Assembly: GCA_003171235.1 (NCBI GenBank)
Contig: PMYM01000014.1
Coordinates: 1,553 to 23,400 of the forward strand
Direction of reading: 5' to 3'
From: Phycisphaerales bacterium
Lineage (GTDB): Bacteria > Planctomycetota > Phycisphaerae > SM23-33
Length of the DNA: 21,848 nucleotides
A model generated the notes under the pieces. It did not search any database. It had not been told where the DNA came from and was given only the letters and a program-made list of their open reading frames with translations. Position 1 is the first letter of the stretch. Every line of letters begins with the position of its first letter. Of this stretch, positions 14,736-21,368 are shown in pieces. A program made the position numbers and the translations under genes.

Positions 14736-14805
14736 ATCTGCCTGACAACCTCAACTTGGTCTGAACAAGCGTTGGCGCCACGGGTCAACTACCACGATGC
14801 AACGA

Positions 14806-14865
14806 GCGCGAAGCGATGCTTGGGCGGACTCCCCCATGGGAGTCCGTCGGGCGATTCCTTCGCGC
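14806..14865. repeat. Nested inverted repeat, REP-like or leader hairpin
   Basis: The outer arms GCGCGAAG (14806-14813) and CTTCGCGC (14858-14865) enclose a perfect inner stem CGGACTCCC (14825-14833) and GGGAGTCCG (14838-14846) with the four-base loop CCAT. It lies about 100-160 bp upstream of the nuclease gene. It could be a REP-type intergenic repeat or a structured leader. The GGACTCCC core also occurs in the stem at 12926-12949. Confidence 0.55.
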
Positions 14866-14967
14866 AATGGTATGGTAGCCCCGCCCGTGGGGGAAGAATC
14901 GGCGGCTCCCTTTTCTTCGCGCCGCTGCGCTTGGCCAGACCGCAATCTGATTTGCAGGAGACCAGAC

Positions 14968-16089
14968 ATGGCGCAACAGAACGACTCGGCCAGCCAAGCA
15001 CAGAATCTCCAACTACGGCAATGCATCGTGAAGCTGATTCCTAAGATTACCAAGTACCGGGACCGTCCCCTCGGGGAAGAGAACACCAAGACCACTCTTA
15101 TCGATCCCATCCTAGATGTCCTGGGTTGGAACGTCCGCAACGAGGAGGAGGTGGACAAGGAGTTCAAGGCCAAGCGCGGCTACGATCCCGTGGATTACGC
15201 GCTGATGACCATGGGCAAGCCCCGGCTGTTCATCGAGGCCAAGGGCCTGGGCGAGAATCTCGACGAGCACAAGTGGGCGGCCCAGGTGGTGTCCTACGCC
15301 GCCACAGCAGGAGTGACCTGGTGCGTGTTGACGAATGGGGACGAATACCGGTTCTACAACTCGACAACACCGGTTGATGCCGAGGAGAAGGAATTCTGTC
15401 GGGTCCGTCTGTCGGCCAACGCAGACGAGGCGGCCGACGTCCTGGCTCTGGTATCACGCGGGAATCTGGACCGGGGCATCATCGACGAACGTTTGGAGGT
15501 TCACTTCGTGGACCGCAGGGTCAAGCAGGCCCTAACGGAAATGCTGGAATCGCAGGACAAGGACCTTGTCTGGCTAATCCGCCGGAAGGCGCCCGAGCCC
15601 AAGCTCACGCCCAGACAGATCACTGCTTCGCTGGGGCGGCTGGTGCGGGGCGATTTGCCCGGTCTAAGACCCACAATCAGTTCGGCGGCGTCCGCGCCGG
15701 ATGATCCATTCCCGCCACAATGGCCTGCCTGGAAGAAGGCGTTGGAGGGGATCGAAAGCCAGGCCGTAAAGGGTTTCTTTTTGGCACAGGTAAAGTTGGG
15801 CACCAAGTCCCACCTCAATTGCTGTAGCATTGATTTCAGGGTAGGCCGCAAATGCCGGTGGTCCGCTTTCGCTCGCAAAAAACACCTGTACATTTGGCAA
15901 GTTGGACGTTTCAAGGGAGATGAGGAATTCTGGAAGAAAAAAGTTGGCGTGAACAAGGTCAAGCCCGTCAGTAAGGGACAGGACCTGACCTTTAACCTCG
16001 AAACTGCTGACCAGATGAGGGCATTTGAGGAGGCGGTCAAGGATGACTTGTCAAACGTTGAGTTTGTAGGGTCTGATCGGCAAGAATGA
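14968..16089 (+). CDS. Stand-alone PD-(D/E)XK protein, HsdR-N-like, 373 aa
   Basis: The ATG at 14968 has AGGAG seven bases upstream; an in-frame reading from 14797 covers the hairpin region and is not credible. The N-terminal domain (about 15-150) matches the HsdR N-terminal nuclease type: ENTKTTLIDPILDVLGWNV, then GYDPVDYALM with D76 and RLFIEAKG with E90 and K92, followed by AAQVVSYAATAGVTWCVLTN and GDEYRFYNS. This is an intact PD-(D/E)XK core. The middle (about 190-260) is helical. The C-terminal domain (about 265-373), with HLYIWQVGRFKGDEEFWKK and LETADQMRAFEEAV, resembles small C-terminal domains of proteins in this group. No methyltransferase, specificity subunit or helicase is next to it. 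Such proteins are often annotated as type I restriction enzyme HsdR N-terminal domain proteins without known function. It may share a transcript with the secreted protein 58 bp downstream. Confidence 0.88.
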   Translation: MAQQNDSASQAQNLQLRQCIVKLIPKITKYRDRPLGEENTKTTLIDPILDVLGWNVRNEEEVDKEFKAKRGYDPVDYALMTMGKPRLFIEAKGLGENLDEHKWAAQVVSYAATAGVTWCVLTNGDEYRFYNSTTPVDAEEKEFCRVRLSANADEAADVLALVSRGNLDRGIIDERLEVHFVDRRVKQALTEMLESQDKDLVWLIRRKAPEPKLTPRQITASLGRLVRGDLPGLRPTISSAASAPDDPFPPQWPAWKKALEGIESQAVKGFFLAQVKLGTKSHLNCCSIDFRVGRKCRWSAFARKKHLYIWQVGRFKGDEEFWKKKVGVNKVKPVSKGQDLTFNLETADQMRAFEEAVKDDLSNVEFVGSDRQE

Positions 16090-16147
16090 GAGCGCGATTA
16101 ACGTGCCGAAAATCGCAGGTGCAAGATGGCTGCTTGGGAGAAAGAAC

Positions 16148-16858
16148 ATGAGAACATGGACTACTGTGATGATTCTCGCGTTCCTCTGCGCAATGGTGTT
16201 GGCTCAAGGCCTCGCGACCAAGCCGGCGGCTACAAGCCCGACGACCAAACCGGCTACCCAGTCAGCAACATCTCCTTCTTCACAACCGGTTAAGTACAAC
16301 GGTCGTATCGTCACCGAGCCCTGGATTCAGGAGCAGCACAAATACTTCGCGGACAAGATCATCAAGGTTGGCGACGCCTACTTTGATATCGGTCGCAAGA
16401 TCGTCGAATTGACCCCGGCGTGGCCTGCTGGGAACGCCCTACTCCGCCGCGCTCCAACAGGCATGAAGTTCTACCGCATCTATGGCAGTGACGGGCTATG
16501 GTTCGTGCCTGTCGCCGGTAGCACTAACACGATTCCGGGTTACGGCACAGGGCACCTCCTGTGCATCGCGAACACCGATGCTAATACCCGGATCACCGCG
16601 AATGCGCTTCTCTTTGTGCTCCAAGGGAAGGTGGAAAGAGTGGAGTTTACTGACCAAACCGGGACTAAACACTCGATGTCGCGGGACAGGCTCGTCCAGC
16701 CATTGACAGTTGACGAGTTCCGTGAGGCCATATCTTCTGGTTTTAAGCTCTTCAAGTATCAGAAGGTGATGGTGACCAAGAGGACCGGCGACTTCGCGAG
16801 AGCCTTTCAAGGGCCAACGTATCAAGTTGAGGAGATTCAGGAATCGCCTGTCAAATAG
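16148..16858 (+). CDS. Secreted protein with low-complexity linker, 236 aa
   Basis: The start at 16148 is chosen for GGGAG seven bases upstream and because it opens a signal peptide (MRTWTTVMILAFLCAMVLAQ). A linker of Ala, Thr, Pro, Ser and Lys follows (KPAATSPTTKPATQSATSP, about 24-45), a composition common in exported planctomycete proteins. The folded part (about 50-236) has YNGRIVTEPWIQEQHKYFAD, FDIGRKIVELTPAW, GMKFYRIYGSDGLWFVPVAG and FKLFKYQKVMVTKRTGDFAR; I do not recognise the family. No lipobox cysteine is seen. It follows the nuclease gene on the same strand. Why an exported protein is paired with a nuclease is unclear; it may simply be island cargo. Confidence 0.8.
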   Translation: MRTWTTVMILAFLCAMVLAQGLATKPAATSPTTKPATQSATSPSSQPVKYNGRIVTEPWIQEQHKYFADKIIKVGDAYFDIGRKIVELTPAWPAGNALLRRAPTGMKFYRIYGSDGLWFVPVAGSTNTIPGYGTGHLLCIANTDANTRITANALLFVLQGKVERVEFTDQTGTKHSMSRDRLVQPLTVDEFREAISSGFKLFKYQKVMVTKRTGDFARAFQGPTYQVEEIQESPVK

Positions 16859-16974
16859 GCTCCGAATCGCCGCTGCCGCACAGGATGCCAAGGCGATGCT
16901 TGAAGCACTTGGGGAAAAGCCCTAGAGCGTGGATGGCCCATTGCCACAGGCGGAGAGGGACTGCGACCGGTAGG

Positions 16975-17460
16975 TTATTCGCGGCTCATGGCCTCGTGCA
17001 CCGCCCGGCAGAACTCAACCCGCCCAACAAGAGTGAAAAACTTGCCCTCCCTGCTGGCCGGCAGGTACGCCAAGAAGTACTCCATCAGGGCATCAGGAAT
17101 GCCATCAGGAAAGGCGTCGCAATTGCCCGCGTTCTGGTGCTTGTGCTGGCAGGCGGCGCAGAGCGGCATCATTCTGTTTTCACCACACGCTAAGGGATGC
17201 CCTTGGCCGGGCAGCGGGTCCTTCGCCACCCTGGCGGCCTTGCGGACCTCGGCGGTTTTATGGATTGGCTGGTACTCGATGCCGTGGTCGCCAGGGTAGG
17301 GGTGGTCGTGCCGTATCTCGCCCTTCAAGATCACGTCCGGTATGCCAGTTGGAAACGCATCGCATGTCCTATCCGGATGCTTGTGCTTGCAGGAAGCACA
17401 GAGGGGCCATTGTATGTCCCCTTCTTCCCAGACGAACCTAGATGCGCGGTCGTTAGTCAT
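16975..17460 (-). CDS. Protein with duplicated C-x2-C-x-H ... CDAFP-x-GIPD motif, 161 aa
   Basis: The motif PLCASCKHKHPDRTCDAFPT, followed by GIPD (C21, C24, H26, H28, C33), recurs as PLCAACQHKHQNAGNCDAFP, followed by DGIPD (C101, C104, H106, H108, C114). Proteins with one copy of CxxCxH...CDAFPxGIP are small and widespread in bacteria, with no function known to me; the cysteines and histidines suggest metal binding. The first copy continues into the usual GEIRHDHPYPGDHGIEY, whereas the second continues into MEYFLAYLPASREGKFF. So the second unit is a divergent or fused copy. The start is uncertain: the ATG at 17460 and an ATG at 17472 are both possible, and neither has a clear ribosome site. 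Its upstream side abuts the right repeat. Confidence 0.72.
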   Translation of the reverse strand: MTNDRASRFVWEEGDIQWPLCASCKHKHPDRTCDAFPTGIPDVILKGEIRHDHPYPGDHGIEYQPIHKTAEVRKAARVAKDPLPGQGHPLACGENRMMPLCAACQHKHQNAGNCDAFPDGIPDALMEYFLAYLPASREGKFFTLVGRVEFCRAVHEAMSRE

Positions 17461-17541
17461 TGATGCACCCATGCGTCGGCCAAGCCCGGGGCACCAGGCC
17501 GAAGGGTATCCAAAGGATATCATAAACTGACTCGGTTTGGT

Positions 17542-17576
17542 CCCCACCTAGCATGGCTTTTTCGCTTCCGGCCCGC
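17542..17576 (-). repeat. 35-bp attachment-like repeat, right copy
   Basis: CCCCACCTAGCATGGC, TTTTT, CGCTTCCGGCCCGC differs from the middle copy at only two positions. On the minus strand it would encode RAGSEKAMLGGD, so the reading frame of a recombinase tail is kept, but no recombinase body follows on its right. Similarity stops at 17576, twelve bases before the stop codon of the glycosyltransferase gene. It is therefore the likely right junction with the chromosome. Confidence 0.7.
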
Positions 17577-17587
17577 ACCGCCCGCTT

Positions 17588-18730
17588 CTACTGCAAGGCT
17601 TGCAGGACGTACTGGGCCACGATGTCGGCGCCGGGCCTGAACAGCCGGCGGGCGCTGTCGCGCATCTGCTGGAGGCGCTGGGGGTTGGCCAGCAGGTCGG
17701 TCACCGCGGCGATGATTTGCGGGGTGTCCCCGGCCAGCACGGCCGCCCCCTCGCGGCAGAGCATCTGGGCGTTGGCCTCTTCCTGCCCCGGCACCGGCTT
17801 GGTCAGCACCATGGCCACGCCCTTGGCGATGCACTCCGAGGTGATCATGCCGCCGGGCTTGGTGACCATGAGCGAGGCCACCTCCGCCAGTTCCTGCACC
17901 TTGTCGGTGAACGGCACCGGCCAGAGGCGCTTGCCGACCTCGGGAAATTGGGACAGTTCGTTAAGCAGGGACTTGTTGTTGCCGGCCAGCACGATTACGC
18001 CGGCGGCGGTGCGGTCGAGTATCTGGCGGGCGATCCGCGGCACCGGCGACTGGGTGAAGAACGTTCCGCCGCTCAGGATTACCAGCGGCATGTCCGCAGG
18101 CAACTTCCACCGCTTGTAGATTTCCGCGCGGTCCAGCGGCGCGGTCCACTTGGGATGCACGGGTATGCCGCTGACGGTGATGCGCTCCGGCGATACGCCC
18201 CAGGCGGCCACCTGCCGGGCCACCTCGTCATTGGGCACAAAGTAGTGCTCGACGTTCTCGGCGTACCACCAGCGGTGAGCGTCGTTGTCGGTGACCACGA
18301 CCACCTGGCGGATGCCCTTCTGGCCGCGGGTGATGGCCCGGCCAATCATCGGGATGAAGACGTAATGCGTCGCCACCACCAGCACCGGCCGCTCGCTAAG
18401 CAGAAAGCGAATGAGCCTGCCCATGCCCAATCGCTCCAGCAGCATGCGGCCCAATTCGCTGACGGTCCTGCCCGCCCCGGCAGGCTTGTCAAAGAGCCGG
18501 TAGCCAAAGCCGTACAGCCAGGGCAGCTTGGTGAAGATGAACTCGTAGCCCTTGGCGTAGTACAGGCGGAACCACCAGCGGGCGTAGGCCAGGCAGTCCA
18601 CGCGGCGGGCGCCGGTACTGCCGTCAAGCTGGCGCAGACGGGTAAGTATGGCCTCGGCGGCCTGGTTGTGCCCCGCGCCCACGGAGGCGCTGACCAGGAT
18701 GACCTTGGGCTTTGTGGGGGTCTGATTCAT
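17588..18730 (-). CDS. Glycosyltransferase of the MGDG synthase/UgtP family (GT28)
   Basis: A 380-residue soluble or membrane-associated glycosyltransferase. The N-terminal domain begins VILVSASVGAGHNQAAEAI, the signature of the MGDG-synthase N-terminal domain; VATHYVFIPMIGRA and VVVTDNDAHRWWY follow. The C-terminal GT28 domain has GIPVHPKW, PLVILSGGTFF and LMVTKPGGMITSECIAKG with VPGQEEANA, the sugar-nucleotide site. Family members add glucose or galactose from UDP-sugars to diacylglycerol to make glycolipids; MurG is a more distant relative. The sugar and acceptor here cannot be told from sequence. The Shine-Dalgarno sequence is weak. Before the island integrated, ffs and dnaX would have been its next downstream neighbours on this strand. 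Confidence 0.92.
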   Translation of the reverse strand: MNQTPTKPKVILVSASVGAGHNQAAEAILTRLRQLDGSTGARRVDCLAYARWWFRLYYAKGYEFIFTKLPWLYGFGYRLFDKPAGAGRTVSELGRMLLERLGMGRLIRFLLSERPVLVVATHYVFIPMIGRAITRGQKGIRQVVVVTDNDAHRWWYAENVEHYFVPNDEVARQVAAWGVSPERITVSGIPVHPKWTAPLDRAEIYKRWKLPADMPLVILSGGTFFTQSPVPRIARQILDRTAAGVIVLAGNNKSLLNELSQFPEVGKRLWPVPFTDKVQELAEVASLMVTKPGGMITSECIAKGVAMVLTKPVPGQEEANAQMLCREGAAVLAGDTPQIIAAVTDLLANPQRLQQMRDSARRLFRPGADIVAQYVLQALQ

Positions 18731-18907
18731 GGCGACAGATTAACCCATAGCGGACATGAACTGTAGCCAGTAGTGGCCGACGCCCAGGACCCTCACCCGC
18801 AACCCTGCACTATTCGGGGATGGGTTCTTCTTTGGGCGGGGGGGGTGCCGTGGCTTGCCAAAGCTTGGGCGTTGGCAACCACGTTGTTCCCGCAGCACGC
18901 CTACCCG

Positions 18908-18943
18908 CTGTCGGGCAGGTATGCCCGACCTACGGCTCGACAG
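18908..18943. repeat. Intergenic palindrome, REP-like
   Basis: Inner arms TCGGGCA (18911-18917) and TGCCCGA (18922-18928) enclose GGTA, and outer CTGTCG (18908-18913) matches CGACAG (18938-18943). It is followed by a T-rich stretch (18951-18961), so it could end a plus-strand transcript, but no plus-strand gene lies to its left. The look is that of dispersed intergenic repeats in GC-rich genomes; only one copy is in the window. Confidence 0.4.
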
Positions 18944-18966
18944 GCCCGTGTTTTTTATTTTCCCTC

Positions 18967-18995
18967 TTGACTTTTTCGCCTCAATGTTATATAGT
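18967..18995 (+). promoter_or_regulatory. Sigma70-type promoter in the noncoding region
   Basis: TTGACT (18967-18972), a 17-bp gap and TATAGT (18990-18995) form the best promoter match in the window, in a locally AT-rich stretch. Transcription would start near 19002, at a small CCCC-TTAT-GGGG hairpin (19003-19014). No plus-strand gene follows for at least 2.8 kb, so the product is probably a short RNA or a transcript entering the DnaA-box region. Confidence 0.6.
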
Positions 18996-19002
18996 TACTT
19001 AA

Positions 19003-19270
19003 CCCCTTATGGGGGACGCTGTGCCGCCAGGGCGGGCGAGATATTTGACAAGTGAACATGCGTGATCGTTGCCGGTCGCTCCCGGGACCACACAGGGGTG
19101 AAAGCGGTCGGGGGAGAAGGCCGTACCTTCATTTTTCGGCCCTCCCTGGGGCCCCACAACCCGCTGGTACTCCCGGCAGGCACCCTCCCACCGCAGCAGG
19201 GCAAAACCGGCAGGCAACCTGCCGCCCCTGGAACCTCGGAATTTGGTCCGGCGGAGAGGCGAAGCAGCGT
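19003..19270 (+). ncRNA. Candidate structured noncoding RNA
   Basis: It begins at the predicted start of the promoter at 18967-18995. GGGAG (19112-19116) can pair either with CTCCC upstream (19079-19083, helped by GACC 19086-19089 with GGTC 19106-19109) or with CTCCC downstream (19142-19146, helped by GGCCG 19119-19123 with CGGCC 19137-19141). These folds exclude each other, as in attenuators and riboswitches. A further stem GGCAGG-CAA-CCTGCC lies near 19210-19225. I tested by eye for RNase P, tmRNA and 6S RNA and found no convincing match. The 3' end is arbitrary. Confidence 0.35.
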
Positions 19271-19280
19271 AGAATGCCCC

Positions 19281-19340
19281 CCATTTCGTTGCGATTCGTT
19301 GAGAAACGTTGAGAAACGTTGAGAAACGTGGAGAAACGTG
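19281..19340. repeat. 10-bp phased tandem repeats (GAGAAACGTK)
   Basis: Four exact-period units lie at 19301-19340 (GAGAAACGTT twice, GAGAAACGTG twice). They are preceded by two degenerate units with the same period (CCATTTCGTT and GCGATTCGTT, 19281-19300). The 10-bp step puts one unit on each turn of the helix. The array ends four bases before the first DnaA box. It could be a binding array for a replication or regulatory protein. Confidence 0.8.
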
Positions 19341-19344
19341 GAGT

Positions 19345-19353
19345 TTATCCACA
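19345..19353 (+). promoter_or_regulatory. DnaA box
   Basis: TTATCCACA, the perfect DnaA consensus, directly after the phased repeat array. Confidence 0.7.
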
Positions 19354-19411
19354 GCGTTCAGATAATTGTAATCTCATACCAATACATCACTTGCACGATA
19401 TCAGGCCGAAG

Positions 19412-19420
19412 TTATCCACA
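19412..19420 (+). promoter_or_regulatory. DnaA box
   Basis: A second perfect TTATCCACA in the same orientation, 67 bp from the first. The spacer is clearly richer in A and T than the surroundings. Confidence 0.7.
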
Positions 19421-19503
19421 ATTTGGAGGGTGGATGGCACAGGTCAGGCCGGATTGCGCGTGCAACACCTCGCTAAAGCGACTAAGTAGCACGCCCCACC
19501 CAC

Positions 19504-19524
19504 TGGCTACTGGCTACGGGCTAC
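19504..19524. repeat. 7-bp tandem repeat over the stop codon of the 605-aa gene
   Basis: TGGCTAC, TGGCTAC and GGGCTAC lie in tandem. The TAG stop of the membrane protein gene (19514-19516 on the minus strand) lies inside the array, so copy-number change would alter only the last residues. Confidence 0.6.
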
Positions 19525-21331
19525 TATCCGGGAGGGGCTCTTCTTTTGGCGCGGGGCGAGGGGCGGTCAGGCGGGTCAGGTGCTGGCTTGCGGAGGCGGT
19601 CCAGGGGTTTTCCTGAGCGGCGACGACGGCCTGGAAGTATTCGGCGGCCGGGCGCAATCCGTTTTCTTTCCAGCCCGGGGTGTCGGCCAGGCGCAGTGCC
19701 AGGCGGCCCAACTCATAGTTGGCCTGGATGGCGGCGACGGAGTCGGGGCGAATCTCCCGCAGGCGCAAAGCCCTGGCCAGTTCGGGGCCGGCCGCCATGA
19801 CTGCCTGCAGGCGGAAATCTTCTCCCAGCGGCGTCTGTTCAAACTGCTGGGCCAGGTTGAGCAGTTCTTCCTGGTTTGCGGGCTTGAACGGCCAGCGCCG
19901 CATGTACTCGGCGAAGGCCTGGACGTTTTCCGGCGGGCCATCCAGCACGTTGCCGGCCTGCATGCGCCAGAGGGTGTGGTCGATCTCCTGCAGCACGTTC
20001 CGGTAGTACTCGCGCCCGGGCAGCGACTCCAGCGGCGAAAACGCGCTGCTGAAGCCGCCTTCGACAAGCGGCTCGGCGAAATGGGCCAGGTACTTGCGGA
20101 GAATCTCCTGGGCCGGGTGCAGGTGGTCGTAGGCCATACGGACACGCGGGCGGGGCTCGCACAAGGCCAGCACCCCCAGCCGATGGCGGGCCACCATGGC
20201 CTGGGGCGAGCCGGGGAAGCGGTCGTTAAGCTCGTTCCAGGCCGATAGCGACTGGGTGCCGGGGCGGGCGGCGTCGTATTCGAGGTGCCCGCGGGCGAAG
20301 GCCTCCAGGTTGACGGTCAAGTCCAGGGCGGTGGCGCGAATCCAGAGGACGGCCGGGGCGCGGTTACTATCGGCGTGGCCGCGAAGGAATTCGTCGCAAC
20401 CGGCCTGTATGGCTTTTCGCCGGCGTTCCAGTTGGGCCTGGGCCTCCTGCAGAAGCTCCGGCCAGGGGGCGCTGGCAGCGGCCGAGGACGGCCAACTGGC
20501 CGGAGCGGATGCCGGCAGGCGCTTGCTCAGGCGACGCTCGAGTTGGGCCGTTTCCGCCGAGCCCGGCTGCAGTTCGCTGCCGACCTGGAACTGCTCGATC
20601 AGCAGGCAATAATCCAGCTCATCCTCCCCCACCTTGGCCTGAAAAATCAAAATGGGCAGGACCAGCAGCACCGTCAGCACCGGCCAGGTCACCCCCGCGC
20701 GGAACCGCGTCAGCCTGGCCAACAGCAGGGCCACGGCCCCTGCCAGCACGGCCAGCCCCAGGGCCAGAGTCAACGGCACATACAGGGCGAATCGCTGCAG
20801 CGGGGCCAGCACCGGCAGGTTGAGATACGCAAACAGGTAAACGTACAGGGCGGAGGGCGCCAGGCCGATCAGCAGCGACAGGAAGGGAAAGTCGCTGCGC
20901 AGGCGGGTCTGGCTGGCGGCCAGGCAGCCGCAGGCCAGCACCGCCGCCAGCAGCGGGGCGTGCCCAACCACCGCCACCGCCAGCACGAAGATCATTGAAA
21001 TCCACGTTCGGTACAGCACCGCCACCATGATCGGCAGGAAGATCACCAGCCCCACCAGCAGCGCCAGCACCGCGATCATCCAGGGATAGTGGAAGATGCT
21101 CAGGGGTTCAAGCAGCATCCGCCCCAGCGAGCAGGACATGGCCTGGCGGTAGCTTGCCGCCGAAAAATCCAGGAATCGCCCGGTCACAAGGTACTGCAGG
21201 AAGGCGTTGGCGGCGACAAACCCAGCCAGGCTCAACAGCACGAAAACAGCCGCCCGGGGGCTGGAAGTCTCCCGCAGCAACGGGCGGCTTCCACGGTGAT
21301 GGTCAAATTGCGGCGCGGGCGTCGTTGTCAC
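19514..21331 (-). CDS. Multi-spanning membrane protein with helical-repeat C-terminus, 605 aa
   Basis: Starts with GTG at 21331 (MTTTPAPQFD); the ribosome site is weak. The N-terminal 250 residues hold about six to eight membrane segments, for example AVFVLLSLAGFVAANAF (about 28-45), WMIAVLALLVGLVIFLPIM (about 84-102), MIFVLAVAVVGHAPLLAAVL and ALGLAVLAGAVALLLARL. After VLLVLPILIFQAKVGEDELD the rest (about 260-590) is soluble and helical. Segments such as AVLWIRATALDLTVNLEAFA, AMVARHRLGVLALCE and AIQANYELGRLALRLAD look like tetratricopeptide-type repeats. The C-terminus is Pro-rich. I do not recognise the family; a membrane-anchored scaffold is a fair description. The partial gene to its right lies 37 bp upstream on the same strand and may be co-transcribed. 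Confidence 0.8.
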   Translation of the reverse strand: MTTTPAPQFDHHRGSRPLLRETSSPRAAVFVLLSLAGFVAANAFLQYLVTGRFLDFSAASYRQAMSCSLGRMLLEPLSIFHYPWMIAVLALLVGLVIFLPIMVAVLYRTWISMIFVLAVAVVGHAPLLAAVLACGCLAASQTRLRSDFPFLSLLIGLAPSALYVYLFAYLNLPVLAPLQRFALYVPLTLALGLAVLAGAVALLLARLTRFRAGVTWPVLTVLLVLPILIFQAKVGEDELDYCLLIEQFQVGSELQPGSAETAQLERRLSKRLPASAPASWPSSAAASAPWPELLQEAQAQLERRRKAIQAGCDEFLRGHADSNRAPAVLWIRATALDLTVNLEAFARGHLEYDAARPGTQSLSAWNELNDRFPGSPQAMVARHRLGVLALCEPRPRVRMAYDHLHPAQEILRKYLAHFAEPLVEGGFSSAFSPLESLPGREYYRNVLQEIDHTLWRMQAGNVLDGPPENVQAFAEYMRRWPFKPANQEELLNLAQQFEQTPLGEDFRLQAVMAAGPELARALRLREIRPDSVAAIQANYELGRLALRLADTPGWKENGLRPAAEYFQAVVAAQENPWTASASQHLTRLTAPRPAPKEEPLPDSSP

Positions 21332-21368
21332 AGCCTGCTAGCATAGCTTGTCGGGATCGGGCGGACAA

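Larger units (their letters stand above)
14260..14775 (-). pseudogene. Decayed C-terminal part of a large serine recombinase
   Basis: Read on the minus strand, 14775 to about 14540 gives VEVVRQIF, a TAA stop (14729-14731), then a coiled coil (KDAAQVKRRELDGERGRLDR, later LADLSSKQALLEREATHVQQ). A frame change near 14520-14545 is needed to continue into DLLRSLLPPGGDGRILVHAV and VYMEIIGLPAGRAGSEKAVLGGG. This matches the end of the intact recombinase (DLLRSFLPVGSE, YFIEIIGLLPVERAELKKAV, LGG). The catalytic domain, Recombinase domain and zinc ribbon are gone. The remnant therefore has a stop, a frameshift and a large 5' deletion. It marks the left end of element 2, and its reading continues past the repeat to a stop at 14260 through DNA of element 1. 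Confidence 0.82.
14340..17576. mobile_element. Integrated element 2, degenerate, with nuclease cargo
   Basis: A 3.2-kb segment between the middle and right copies of the 35-bp repeat. It has a dead recombinase at the same (left) end as in element 1 and three cargo genes: a PD-(D/E)XK protein and a secreted protein on the plus strand, and a Cys/His motif protein on the minus strand. Without its own recombinase it cannot move by itself, but the neighbouring intact enzyme might act on the closely similar repeats. The short length suggests internal deletion. Confidence 0.6.
18731..19513. other. 783-bp noncoding region with promoter, structured RNA, phased repeats and DnaA boxes
   Basis: No convincing gene is present; short open frames here have no ribosome sites and a composition unlike the neighbours. 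From left to right the region holds a G-run, a palindrome (18908-18943), a promoter reading right (18967-18995), a stretch with competing stems (19003-19270), a 10-bp phased repeat array (19281-19340) and two DnaA boxes (19345-19353, 19412-19420). These are listed separately. Confidence 0.7.

Noticed and set aside
17600..18766. 388-aa plus-strand open frame opposite the glycosyltransferase
   Set aside because: The composition is a shadow of the GT28 gene, which has clear family motifs.
18908..18961. Rho-independent terminator
   Set aside because: A stem followed after some 20 bases by a T-rich run is present, but the gap is too long and no plus-strand gene ends there.
19003..19270. RNase P RNA, tmRNA or 6S RNA
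   Set aside because: The conserved GAGGAAAGTC-type P4 segment of RNase P, the tmRNA ends and a clear 6S central bubble are all missing on both strands by eye.
19052..19322. Two overlapping 86-aa open frames in the noncoding region
   Set aside because: No ribosome sites; Pro/Arg/Gly-rich composition; they run into the phased repeats. A noncoding role is likelier.
19281..19340. CRISPR array
   Set aside because: The units are 10 bp, contiguous and without spacers, and no cas gene is present. No other CRISPR-like array and no tRNA or rRNA gene were seen in the window.
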